This document shows positions 44,631 to 53,166 of a stretch of DNA of 64,000 bases, piece by piece. Location of the stretch: the NCBI GenBank assembly GCA_003248935.1, contig QFQF01000003.1:124001-188000 (forward strand). The letters run 5' to 3'. The notes below the pieces were generated by a model. The model saw nothing but the letters and a program-made list of their open reading frames with translations. It was not told where the DNA came from and did not search any database. How positions within the stretch are numbered: position 1 is the first letter of the stretch; the number at the start of each line of letters is the position of its first letter. The position numbers were made by a program, and so were the translations under genes. The stretch comes from Sphingobium sp. (GTDB lineage: Bacteria; Pseudomonadota; Alphaproteobacteria; Sphingomonadales; Sphingomonadaceae).

Positions 44631-45697
44631 CCGCGACGACCGGGCAGTCGGGCAGGCCGCTGCGCTTCATCGCGCTGGCGCTGCTCTCATGGGGCGGATG
44701 CCGCATTGCCGTGGAGAATGCCCTGCCCCAGATGCAGGTCGCCTGGGCGGCCGACAGGATACCGCCCAACCGCACCACCTTTCCCATCGTCCTGCGGCAG
44801 GCGGAAACGATGCGGCCTCTGCCCGTCCCGCTGCCCGCCGCCGCAGGCTATGCCGTCCTTGCCCGCAGGGAGGATGCGCTGGGTGTAAGCGGCGTGCGCG
44901 ATCCGGGCGGCATCGGCGCGCTGGCGCAGGTATCGACGGTCAGCCTGTTCGTATCGCCGCCCGCCGCCGCGCCGTCATCGATCGTGCCGGCCACCGTCGG
45001 GGATGCAGGTCGCGGTGCCGATTTCGCCGCAGCGCCGCCATCGCCCGTGGCCGGTGCACGCGCCGATCGCTGGTCGCTCGACGCCTGGCTGCTCTGGCGC
45101 GACGGCAGCGGCGACATCGGCCTGTCGAGCGCGGGACAACTCGGCGCGTCGCAGGCCGGGGCCCGGCTCCAGTATGACCTGACGCCTGACAGCCATGCCC
45201 GCATCGCCGCGTACAGCCGGGTCACCAGCGCGCTGGGCGATCCCGCCGCGCCGGAAGCGGGCCTCGGCTTTGCCTATCAGCCGAGCCGCAACATCCCCGT
45301 CAGCTTCGCGGTCGAACGCCGCGTCGCGCTCGGCAAGGGCGGCCGCGACGCCTTCGCCATCATGGGCATCACTGGCTTTGGCCCCGTCGAAACGCCCGGC
45401 GGACTGGAGGCGGAGGGCTATGCACAGGCAGGGATCGTCGGCGCGCGGCGGCGGGACGCGTTCGTCGATGGCCGCCTCTCCCTGCTCCAGCCGGTGTTCG
45501 AGAAAATCGGAGCGGGCATCGCGATCTCCGGCGGCGCGCAACCGCGCCTCGGCCGGCTCGACATCGGCCCCGCGATCCAGGCCCGCCTGTCGACCAAACG
45601 GACGCAATCGCGCATGGCGGCGGAATGGCGCCGCCGGATCACCGGCCGCGCGCGGCCCGGCTCCGGCCTCACCATCACGCTCGCCGCCAGCTTCTGA
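44627..45697 (+). CDS. NfrA-C-like outer-membrane protein
   Basis: A 356-residue exported protein, MTATTGQSGRPLRFIALALL, with a signal peptide (lipobox-like GGC near residue 24) and a C-terminal region of alternating polar and aromatic strands (GLSSAGQLGASQAGARLQYD, GLGFAYQPSRNIPVSFAVER, ending SGLTITLAASF) typical of an outer-membrane beta barrel. It resembles the C-terminal domain of NfrA, the phage N4 receptor; the TPR part of E. coli NfrA is missing. ATG overlaps the upstream stop (ATGA), with GGAGGG before it, so the glycosyltransferase and this protein are co-translated and likely act together in glycan export. Confidence 0.75.
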   Translation: MTATTGQSGRPLRFIALALLSWGGCRIAVENALPQMQVAWAADRIPPNRTTFPIVLRQAETMRPLPVPLPAAAGYAVLARREDALGVSGVRDPGGIGALAQVSTVSLFVSPPAAAPSSIVPATVGDAGRGADFAAAPPSPVAGARADRWSLDAWLLWRDGSGDIGLSSAGQLGASQAGARLQYDLTPDSHARIAAYSRVTSALGDPAAPEAGLGFAYQPSRNIPVSFAVERRVALGKGGRDAFAIMGITGFGPVETPGGLEAEGYAQAGIVGARRRDAFVDGRLSLLQPVFEKIGAGIAISGGAQPRLGRLDIGPAIQARLSTKRTQSRMAAEWRRRITGRARPGSGLTITLAASF

Positions 45698-45732
45698 ACC
45701 ACCCGCCATCCACCGGCCCTTATCATCGACAG

Positions 45733-45762
45733 TCTTTCTATCGTCCGTCTTTCTATCGTCCG
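45733..45762 (+). repeat. Tandem 15-bp direct repeat
   Basis: TCTTTCTATCGTCCG occurs twice back to back (45733-45747 and 45748-45762) in the 90-base gap between the NfrA-like gene and the TSUP gene. It is low in G compared with its surroundings. It could be a regulatory site or replication slippage scar. Confidence 0.7.
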
Positions 45763-45787
45763 GCTTTGGGGCTAGGCCTGATCCTGC

Positions 45788-46702
45788 ATGGACCTCTACC
45801 TTCCCATTGCGAACCTGTCGGTCAACGCCTTCGTCATCATCGCGCTGGGTGGCGTCGTCGGCCTGCTGTCCGGCATGTTCGGCGTGGGCGGCGGCTTCCT
45901 GACGACGCCATTGCTGATCCTCTACGGCATTCCGCCGACGGTGGCGGCCGCTTCGGCCGCGTCTCAGGTGACCGGCGCCAGCGTGTCGGGCGTGTTCACG
46001 CATCTGGGGCGCAAGACCGTCGACGTGCAGATGGGCACGGTGATGGTGGTCGGCGGCATATTGGGCGCGCTGTTCGGCGCGCTGCTGTTCCGCCTGCTGC
46101 AATCGCTGGGACAGATCGATACGGTCATCGCCATCCTCTACGTCGTGATGCTGGGATCGATCGGCACGATGATGGCGCGAGAGGCGATACAGGCGATCCT
46201 CGCGATGCGGTCGGGCCAGCGCCCGGCGGCACGCAAGCGGCGGCACCATCCGCTGGTCGCCGCCCTTCCCATGCGCTGGCGCTTCTATCGCTCGGGCCTC
46301 TACATCTCGCCGCTGGCGCCGCTGCTGCTGGGCTTTGCCACCGGCATATTGACGATGCTGCTGGGCGTGGGCGGCGGCTTCATCATGGTGCCCGCGATGC
46401 TCTATCTGCTCGGCATGACGACGCAGGTGGTGGTGGGCACGTCGCTGTTCCAGATCCTGTTCGTCACGATGGCGACCACCATGGTGCACAGCTTCACGAC
46501 AAAGGCGGTCGACCTCGTCCTCGCCCTGCTGCTGCTGATCGGCAGCGTCGTCGGCGCGCAGGTCGGCACCCGCATCTCGATGACGATGCGGCCGGAATAT
46601 CTGCGCGTCGTGCTGGCCTTCATCGTGCTGGTCATCGCCATCCGCATGGGCCTGGGCCTGGGCTGGCGGCCGGACGAAATCTATACGGTGCAGACGCAAT
46701 GA
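45788..46702 (+). CDS. TSUP family transporter (TauE/SafE)
   Basis: A sulfite/organosulfur exporter-type permease of 304 residues with eight or so helices in two inverted repeats, each starting with a G-x-x-S/T-G-x-x-G-x-G-G-G motif: GLLSGMFGVGGGFLTTPLLI and ATGILTMLLGVGGGFIMVPA. The substrate (sulfite, sulfoacetate or thiosulfate are known in the family) is not determined. Its stop overlaps the start of the next gene (ATGA), suggesting a functional pair. Confidence 0.93.
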   Translation: MDLYLPIANLSVNAFVIIALGGVVGLLSGMFGVGGGFLTTPLLILYGIPPTVAAASAASQVTGASVSGVFTHLGRKTVDVQMGTVMVVGGILGALFGALLFRLLQSLGQIDTVIAILYVVMLGSIGTMMAREAIQAILAMRSGQRPAARKRRHHPLVAALPMRWRFYRSGLYISPLAPLLLGFATGILTMLLGVGGGFIMVPAMLYLLGMTTQVVVGTSLFQILFVTMATTMVHSFTTKAVDLVLALLLLIGSVVGAQVGTRISMTMRPEYLRVVLAFIVLVIAIRMGLGLGWRPDEIYTVQTQ

Positions 46703-47484
46703 ACGCGCGCGAAAGCCGGGCCGGCAAGCGGATCGGCGCGGCCCTGCTGCTGTGCCTTGCGCCGCTGCTGGCCGGTGCGCAGGCGCCGATCCTGGTTCCC
46801 GACGTGTCGCAACGCGCGGTCGAAATCCAGTACAGCTTCACCGGCGCGGAACTGCTGCTGTTCGGCGCGATCGTCTATCCCGACGGCAGGATCCCGCAGA
46901 AGCCCGCCGACGTTGTCGTGGTGCTGAAGGGCCCCGACCAGTCGATCGTCATGCGGGAAAAGCAGAAGATCGCTGGCATGTGGGTAAACGCCGACAGTGC
47001 CCAGTTCCGCTCCGCCCCCAGCTTCTACGCCATGGCGTCCTCCCGCCCGATCGACCGGATCGTCGACGAACGGACAGCGGCGATCTACGAAATGGGCGTC
47101 GACAAGCTCCAGTTGTCCCCCTCCTCGCTGAACAGCACCGATGAGATCGACCGGTTTCAGGCCGGGCTCGTCGACCTGCGGCGGCGGTCGGGCCTGTTCG
47201 TCGAGCGTCCGGGAACGGTAGAGATCACCGACGGCGTACTCTATCGCGCGCGCCTGCCCCTGTCCGCCCGCGTGATCGTGGGCGATTACACCGCCGAGAC
47301 CTTTCTGGTGCAGGAGGGGCGCGTGGTCGCGGCCGCCGTGCGCGACGTGACCGTCCGCAAGTCCGGCTTCGAGCGGTTCATCGCCCTCGCGGCCGAGCAG
47401 TGGCCGTTCCTCTATGGCCTGACCGCCATCGCCCTTGCCGTCGGCCTGGGCTGGGCAGCCGGTGCGATCGCCCGCCGCCTTTGA
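46699..47484 (+). CDS. TIGR02186-like membrane protein paired with the TSUP transporter
   Basis: A 261-residue protein with a signal peptide (MNARESRAGKRIGAALLLCL, cleavage near AGA), a periplasmic beta-rich domain (ILVPDVSQRAVEIQYSFTGA, LLLFGAIVYPDGRIPQKPAD, then VVVLKGPDQSIVMREKQKIA) and one C-terminal helix (FLYGLTAIALAVGLGWAAGA). This is the TIGR02186 layout, a group found mainly in alphaproteobacteria beside TSUP genes. The role is unknown; the translational coupling argues for a periplasmic partner of the transporter. Confidence 0.8.
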   Translation: MNARESRAGKRIGAALLLCLAPLLAGAQAPILVPDVSQRAVEIQYSFTGAELLLFGAIVYPDGRIPQKPADVVVVLKGPDQSIVMREKQKIAGMWVNADSAQFRSAPSFYAMASSRPIDRIVDERTAAIYEMGVDKLQLSPSSLNSTDEIDRFQAGLVDLRRRSGLFVERPGTVEITDGVLYRARLPLSARVIVGDYTAETFLVQEGRVVAAAVRDVTVRKSGFERFIALAAEQWPFLYGLTAIALAVGLGWAAGAIARRL

Positions 47485-47563
47485 ACATGCTCAATCGAAT
47501 ATTTACGGATTCCGCCTAGGTTCCGGGGGAATTGTCGGCAAGTGCGCCGGCACCGGAGAGCCC

Positions 47564-49228
47564 ATGAACGACATTCCTGCCTCCTCGCAGTTCGCGCAAG
47601 TCACTGGAATGACGGGTGTTCACCCCGTTCTGGGCGAAGCGATGGGCTGGGTGTTCCAGATCGCCGGGTCCAGCTCGCAGATTCTGATCGACGCGGCGCG
47701 GCTCGCCACTTTCGCCCATGACAGCGACCCCTGCATCGCCATGGCCGGACAAGTCGGCAGCCAGATAAAGATGCGCGTCGGCAACAGCTGGCTGGTCGCC
47801 AGCATCCGTTCGATGGCGCTGGACCGGCGGGATCAGGGGCATATCATCGCCGATGTCGACTTTCTGGGCGAAGGCGACGAGGAGCGCCTGACCGGCAAGA
47901 TCTATCGCTTCCGCCGCGGCGTCACCCGCTACCCGAGCCCGAGCACGGAAATCTTTCCGGTGTCGAGCGCCGACATGCGCCAGATCTACGCTGCAGACGA
48001 CCGGCCGCACGTGGAGATCGGCACCGTCTACCCGACCCGCGACACCCGCGCCGCGCTGTTCGTCGACGCGCTGCTCGGCAAGCATTTCGCGCTGCTGGGC
48101 TCGACCGGCACCGGCAAGTCGACATCCGCCGCGCTGATCCTCCACCGCATCTGCGACCAGTCGCCGCAGGGCCACATCGTGATGATCGACCCGCACGGCG
48201 AATATGCCGCGTCCTTCCGCCAGAACGGCGCGATCCACGACGCGACGAACCTTGCCCTGCCCTACTGGCTGATGAACTTCGAGGAACATTGCGAGGTCTT
48301 CGTGACGTCCGAGGGCGCGGAGCGCACGCAGGACCGCGATATCCTGGCCAAGTGCCTGCTCGCCGCCCGTGCGCGCAACCGCCTGGCGGAGGGGATGTCG
48401 CGCCTGACCGTCGACTCCCCGATCCCCTATCTGCTGTCCGACCTGACCGCGATCCTGAACAGCGAGATGGGCAAGCTGGAAAAGGGCACCGGCTCGCTGC
48501 CCTATATGCGGATCAAGTCGAAGATCGACGAGATCAAGGCCGACCCGCGCTATTCGTTCATGTTCTCCGGCATGCTCGTCGCCGACAGCATGCAGGCGTT
48601 CATCGCCAAGATTTTCCGCCTGCCCGCAGAGGGCAAGCCGATCTCCATCATCGACGTGTCGGCCATGCCGTCGGACATCACCTCGGTCGTCGTCTCTGTG
48701 CTGGCGCGCCTGATCTTCGACTATGCGATCTGGGCGCGGGACGAGGAGCATCGCCCGATCCTGCTCGTCTGCGAGGAAGCGCACCGCTACATTCCCGCGA
48801 CCACCACCGGCAGCGGTCAGGCGGTACGCCGCATCCTGGAGCGGATCGCCAAGGAAGGCCGTAAATACGGCGTCTCCCTCGGCCTCATCACCCAGCGGCC
48901 GTCGGATCTGGCGGAAGGTGTCCTTTCCCAGTGCGGCACGATCATCTCGATGCGCCTCAACAACGACCGCGACCAGGCATTCGTGCGGGCTGCAATGCCG
49001 GAGGGCGCGCGCGGCTTCCTCGATTCGATCCCGGCGCTGCGCAACCGCGAATGCATCGTCTGCGGCGAGGGCGTGTCCATTCCGATCCGGGTATCGCTCG
49101 ACAATCTGGAGGAGCATCGCCGTCCGGCGTCGAGCGACATCAGCTTCAGCGAGCTGTGGCAGCAGTTCGGCAACGAGCCCGAGATACTGGAGCGCACGAT
49201 CACCCGCTGGCGCAACCAGGGCCGCTGA
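47564..49228 (+). CDS. HerA-like ATPase (DUF87/FtsK-HerA superfamily)
   Basis: A 554-residue P-loop ATPase starting MNDIPASSQFAQVTGMTGVH. An N-terminal HAS-barrel-like region (to about 160) is followed by Walker A LLGSTGTGKSTSAALILHRI at about residues 176-195, VMIDPHGEYAASF (Walker B-type), and the late motifs ILLVCEEAHRYIP and YGVSLGLITQRPSDLAEGVL with an Arg finger-like region. HerA proteins act in DNA end processing with NurA, in Sir2-HerA type defence, or as stand-alone helicases. No nurA, sir2 or other defence partner is adjacent, so it is of the stand-alone type. CCGGAGAG precedes the ATG. Confidence 0.88.
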   Translation: MNDIPASSQFAQVTGMTGVHPVLGEAMGWVFQIAGSSSQILIDAARLATFAHDSDPCIAMAGQVGSQIKMRVGNSWLVASIRSMALDRRDQGHIIADVDFLGEGDEERLTGKIYRFRRGVTRYPSPSTEIFPVSSADMRQIYAADDRPHVEIGTVYPTRDTRAALFVDALLGKHFALLGSTGTGKSTSAALILHRICDQSPQGHIVMIDPHGEYAASFRQNGAIHDATNLALPYWLMNFEEHCEVFVTSEGAERTQDRDILAKCLLAARARNRLAEGMSRLTVDSPIPYLLSDLTAILNSEMGKLEKGTGSLPYMRIKSKIDEIKADPRYSFMFSGMLVADSMQAFIAKIFRLPAEGKPISIIDVSAMPSDITSVVVSVLARLIFDYAIWARDEEHRPILLVCEEAHRYIPATTTGSGQAVRRILERIAKEGRKYGVSLGLITQRPSDLAEGVLSQCGTIISMRLNNDRDQAFVRAAMPEGARGFLDSIPALRNRECIVCGEGVSIPIRVSLDNLEEHRRPASSDISFSELWQQFGNEPEILERTITRWRNQGR

Positions 49229-49235
49229 TTCCCTT

Positions 49236-50690
49236 CTAACCCGCCGGAGACATCCGCCCGGCAGGCTCGACCTCCGAATGCACGCTTTCCCGGCATTCCT
49301 CCTCATGCGGCGGCACCATCAGGCGAACCTTGCGCCAGCCGCCATGGAGGAACAGCGCCGCGCCGAGCGCCAGCGAGACGAACGAACCGATCGGGAAGCT
49401 GAGCCACAGGGCGTCGGCGCCGAGCGAGGGATAGGCGAAGTGATAGAAGCCCAGCCGCACCGGATAGAGCGCGAAGATGAGGATCAGCAGCGGTGTATAG
49501 ACGACGCCGTTCGCCCGCATCGTGCCGAAGAACACCATGCCGAGCCCGAACAGCAGGAAGCTCCAGCTCGCCAGATACTGCATATGCCGCGCGACATCGA
49601 TCGCCGGGCTGCCGCTGCCCAGGAACAGCGCCAGCACCGGCCGGTCGAACAGCAGCAGGACGCCGACCATCGTGCCCGTGATGAGACAGTTGAGGAGCAG
49701 GCCCGTGCCGGTGATCCGGTTCACCCGGTCCCAGCGCCCGGCACCGACATTCTGCGCCGCCATCGCGCTGACCCCGGTGCCGATCGCCATCGCGGGCATC
49801 TGGAGATAGGTCCACAATTGCTGGGACGCGGCGTAGGCGGCCGTCGTCACCAGCCCCTCCCGGTTCACCAGACCGATCATGACGAGGCCGGACGCCGACA
49901 TGACGATCATCTGCAGCCCCATCGGCAATCCCTTCGCCACCAGGACGCGCAGCTGGTCCATCGACGGACGGAGATAGGCGAGTTCGACACCGCGCAGACG
50001 CAGCGGCAGGTCGCGGCGATAGATATAGACGACCATACCGATCAGGCTGACCAGCGCGGCGAAGGCGGTGGCGACGGCCGATCCGGCAATGCCCAGCTCG
50101 GGAAACGGACCGATGCCCCGGATCAGCAGCGGGTTGAGTGTCGCGTCCAGCACGCAGCTGAGGATCATGAACCGCAGCGGCGTCACGGAGTCGCCCGCGC
50201 CGCGCAGGCCCATCATCACCATCACGCTGATCAGCGTACCCGGCATGGCGATGAAGATGACCCGCAGGTAGATGAGCGCGAGGTCATAGGCCTCCGCCGG
50301 CGTCGCGAGCAGCCGCAGCAGCGCGGGGGCGCCGAACCATCCGGCGAGCGCGACGAAAAGCGTCATCAGGAAACTGAAGCCGATCGCCGAACCGAAGGCG
50401 CGCCGCGCCGCGTCGACGTCCCGCGCGCCGATCGCCTGCCCGATCAGCACGGTCGCGGCCATGCCGAGGCCGAAGACCAGCGATACCAGCAGGAACATCA
50501 CGATGTTGGCGTTGGCGGTCGCGGCGAGCGCATTCTCGCCCAGGAAGCGGCCGACCCACACGGCGTTGATCGAACCGTTCAGCGACTGGAGCACGTTCGA
50601 CGCCAGCGTCGGAATGGTGAAGAGGAGAAGCGTCTTGCCGATCGGGCCGACGGTCAGGTCCGGGCGGGAGGCACCTTGCGTCGCATTCAT
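49236..50690 (-). CDS. MATE-family efflux transporter
   Basis: A 484-residue multidrug/toxin antiporter with twelve helices in two MatE halves (about residues 15-235 and 245-455). Recognisable stretches are LLLFTIPTLASNVLQSLNGS, LVFGLGMAATVLIGQAIGAR and, in the second half, AIGTGVSAMAAQNVGAGRWD. Extruded compounds and the coupling ion cannot be told. It ends 7 bases from the convergent HerA-like gene and has a polar C-terminal tail of about 30 residues (PPHEEECRESVHSEVEPAGR). Confidence 0.94.
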   Translation of the reverse strand: MNATQGASRPDLTVGPIGKTLLLFTIPTLASNVLQSLNGSINAVWVGRFLGENALAATANANIVMFLLVSLVFGLGMAATVLIGQAIGARDVDAARRAFGSAIGFSFLMTLFVALAGWFGAPALLRLLATPAEAYDLALIYLRVIFIAMPGTLISVMVMMGLRGAGDSVTPLRFMILSCVLDATLNPLLIRGIGPFPELGIAGSAVATAFAALVSLIGMVVYIYRRDLPLRLRGVELAYLRPSMDQLRVLVAKGLPMGLQMIVMSASGLVMIGLVNREGLVTTAAYAASQQLWTYLQMPAMAIGTGVSAMAAQNVGAGRWDRVNRITGTGLLLNCLITGTMVGVLLLFDRPVLALFLGSGSPAIDVARHMQYLASWSFLLFGLGMVFFGTMRANGVVYTPLLILIFALYPVRLGFYHFAYPSLGADALWLSFPIGSFVSLALGAALFLHGGWRKVRLMVPPHEEECRESVHSEVEPAGRMSPAG

Positions 50691-50792
50691 GCAGCCCCGC
50701 TCCCTTCCCTATCAAGCCCCGTCGTGCCAGCCCGCCACCGGGCCTGCGTCCTCCCCGTCCGATGGGCATGTGCCGCGCATGATCTGGAAGGA

Positions 50793-50866
50793 TGGAGGCC
50801 CGAGCCGGAATCGAACCGGCGTGCAAGGATTTGCAGTCCTCTGCGTAACCACTCCGCCATCGGGCC
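50793..50866 (-). tRNA. tRNA-Cys (GCA)
   Basis: On the minus strand the 74 bases fold as a tRNA: acceptor GGCCCGA pairs with TCGGGCC, the anticodon loop is CTGCAAA (anticodon GCA, Cys), and the T arm reads GCCGGTTCGATTCCGGC. A genomic CCA end is encoded (50793-50795), and the discriminator base is U. It lies between the MATE gene and the divergent pcm gene. Confidence 0.96.
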
Positions 50867-50998
50867 GTCCGGTGGGGTGGCCGCAGATGTGCGGCTTTGG
50901 TTCCAAAGTCAAGCACGTGCACAAGATTCTCGCATATGCAGCGTAAACCCGCTTGGCCTGCGCACGCAGGTGATCTAGACCTCCGAGAAAATCTTTTA

Positions 50999-51020
50999 CT
51001 GTATTGCGTTGGCAATACAG
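50999..51020 (+). promoter_or_regulatory. Perfect 9-bp inverted repeat before pcm
   Basis: CTGTATTGC (50999-51007) and GCAATACAG (51012-51020) form a perfect inverted repeat around GTTG, 23 bases upstream of the GTG start of the pcm gene. It could be an operator or a 5' UTR hairpin for the pcm-tolC pair. There is no T-tract, so it is not a terminator. Confidence 0.55.
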
Positions 51021-51042
51021 TTATGCCAGATGAGGTACGGTA

Positions 51043-51681
51043 GTGACTGAGCGGACCTATTCTTCGATGCGCAACGCCATGGTCGAGAGCCAGCTGCGGA
51101 CGAGCGACGTCAACGACCCGCGCGTGATCGCGGCGATGGCGTCTGTGCCGCGTGAGAGCTTCGTGCCGGAAGCGCGCCGCGCCATGGCCTATATCGACCG
51201 GCCCGTGCGCTTGTCGGGCGACCGCGCGCTGAACCCGCCGCTGGCGACCGGACGGCTGCTGACCGAAGCGGCGGTGAAGCCCGGGGAGAAGGTGCTGCTG
51301 ATCGGCGCCGCGTCCGGCTACAGCGCTGCCCTGCTGACAGCCATGGGCGCCAGCGTGACGGCGATCGAAGAGGACGCGACCCTTGTCGGACAGGCGGAAT
51401 CTGCCGGGGTGACGGTCACCAGCGCGCCCCTCGCCAACGGCATCGCGAACGGCGCGCCTTATGACGTGATCCTGATCGACGGCGCGGTCGAGCATGTGCC
51501 CGCCGCCCTGATCGATCAGCTTGCCGACGGCGGACGCCTTGTCACCGGCCTCGTCGAGCGCGGCGTCACCCGCCTGTGCGCGGGCAGCAAGAGCGGCGAC
51601 GCATTCGGCCTCACCAGCCTGACGGACATGGAAATGGTCGTCCTGCCGGGCTTCGCGAAACCGCGAGGTTTCGTTTTCTGA
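51043..51681 (+). CDS. Protein-L-isoaspartate O-methyltransferase family protein
   Basis: A SAM-dependent methyltransferase of 212 residues (GTG start, MTERTYSSMRNAMVESQLRT). It has the PCMT N-terminal motif MVESQLRTSDVNDPRVIAAM, PRESFVPEARRAMAYID, the post-motif NPPLATGRLLTEAAV and SAM loop VLLIGAASGYSAALLTAMG. It is the short alphaproteobacterial form that sits directly before tolC; the GAASGY loop and missing C-terminus may mean a different substrate from E. coli Pcm. GAGG lies 7 bases before the GTG. Confidence 0.88.
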   Translation: MTERTYSSMRNAMVESQLRTSDVNDPRVIAAMASVPRESFVPEARRAMAYIDRPVRLSGDRALNPPLATGRLLTEAAVKPGEKVLLIGAASGYSAALLTAMGASVTAIEEDATLVGQAESAGVTVTSAPLANGIANGAPYDVILIDGAVEHVPAALIDQLADGGRLVTGLVERGVTRLCAGSKSGDAFGLTSLTDMEMVVLPGFAKPRGFVF

Positions 51682-51683
51682 AC

Positions 51684-53141
51684 ATGATGGGGGGGAGGAT
51701 GATCGTCAGGCAGTTGTTGGGCGCTTCGGCGCTTGCGCTGGCGTTACCGGCCCCCGCGATGGCGGATACGCTGCAGGAGGCACTCGCCCGTGCCTATCGG
51801 AGCAACCCGACGATCACCGCCGCCCGCGCCGGGCAGCGCGCGAACGACGAGAACGTCCCGATCCAGAAGGCGAGCGGCCGCCCGGACCTGTCCACCAGCG
51901 GCACCTACACCGAGCAGGTCGAGCAGTCCGGCGGCTTCAATGCCCGTCGCAACGTCCAGGCCAGCGCCACGCTCAACGTGCCCGTCTACTCGGGCGGCGC
52001 GGTTCGCAACGGCATCAACGCCGCCAAGCGCCGCGTCGAGTCCGGACAGGCGAACCTGCAGGGGACGGAGGCTTCGGTCTTCTCCCAGGTCGTCGCCGCC
52101 TATATGGACGTGATCCGCGACAGCGCGATCGTCTCGCTCAACCGGGCCAATGTGAACGTGCTGGAGGTGAACCTTCAGGCGACGAACGACCGATTCGAGG
52201 TCGGCGACCTGACCCGCACCGACATTGCGCAGTCCGAGTCGCGCCTCGCCCTCGCCCGCAGCGACCTGCAGACGGCCGAGGCGAACCTGATCACCAGCCG
52301 GGAAAACTACATCGCGCTGATCGGCATTGCGCCGGACAATCTGGAGACGCCGCCGGACCTGCCGGGCCTGCCCACAACGCCTGATGCCGCGGTCGTCGTG
52401 GCGCTGCGCGACAACCCCGATATCCGGGCCGCGAAGAAGGAACTGGAAGCCACCGGCTATGACGTACGCGTGGCGCGCGCCGGGCGCCTGCCGACCCTGT
52501 CGACCTTCGCGCAGGGCACCTATCAGGATTATCTCGGCTCGCTGAAGAGTGAGGTGCCCGGCGTCGTCAACCAGAACTCCCATTCGACGGCGGTCGGCGC
52601 GACGTTGCGCATCCCCCTGTTCCAGGGCGGTCGCCCGGCTGCCCAGATCAGGCAGAGCCAAGCGCTTGAATCGCAAGCGATTGAACGCGAAATCGAAACG
52701 GAACGCAGCATAATCGCGCAGACCCGCGCGGCCTATGCAAGCTGGCAGGCATCGCTCCAGACCATCACGTCCAGCCGCAAGGCGGTCGACGCCGCCGCCC
52801 TCTCGCTGGAGGGTGTGCGGGCCGAGAATACGGTGGGCAGCCGCACGATCCTGGACATACTGAATGCCGAGCAGGAGGCGCTGACCGCCCGTGTCGAACT
52901 GGTTTCGGCCGAGCGCAACGCCTATGTCGCGGGCTTCACCGTGCTGGCGGCGATGGGCCATGCGAAGGGCGACGACCTGGGCCTCGACGGCGGCGTTTTA
53001 TATGACCCGAACGTCAACTATAACCGGGTGAACGACAAGTTCATCGACTGGGATGAAGACCCCGATCCGGCGCCGGTCGCGACACGCACCGTTGACTCAC
53101 CCGCACAAAATGCCAATGTTGCTGCCGCGAGCGCGCAATAG
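51684..53141 (+). CDS. tolC: TolC family outer membrane channel
   Basis: Outer-membrane efflux duct for type I secretion and RND or ABC pumps. The 485-residue protein has a signal peptide (MIVRQLLGASALALALPAPA, cleavage after AMA) and two OEP domains: TLQEALARAYRSNPTITAAR at the N-terminus and RIPLFQGGRPAAQIRQSQAL in the second half. The C-terminal tail is polar and Pro/Ala-rich. ATG 51684 or 51699 are both possible starts. It follows pcm by 2 bases, so the two are co-transcribed. Confidence 0.93.
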   Translation: MMGGRMIVRQLLGASALALALPAPAMADTLQEALARAYRSNPTITAARAGQRANDENVPIQKASGRPDLSTSGTYTEQVEQSGGFNARRNVQASATLNVPVYSGGAVRNGINAAKRRVESGQANLQGTEASVFSQVVAAYMDVIRDSAIVSLNRANVNVLEVNLQATNDRFEVGDLTRTDIAQSESRLALARSDLQTAEANLITSRENYIALIGIAPDNLETPPDLPGLPTTPDAAVVVALRDNPDIRAAKKELEATGYDVRVARAGRLPTLSTFAQGTYQDYLGSLKSEVPGVVNQNSHSTAVGATLRIPLFQGGRPAAQIRQSQALESQAIEREIETERSIIAQTRAAYASWQASLQTITSSRKAVDAAALSLEGVRAENTVGSRTILDILNAEQEALTARVELVSAERNAYVAGFTVLAAMGHAKGDDLGLDGGVLYDPNVNYNRVNDKFIDWDEDPDPAPVATRTVDSPAQNANVAAASAQ

Positions 53142-53166
53142 CGCGAGGGGGATCTCGGGGACTGTT

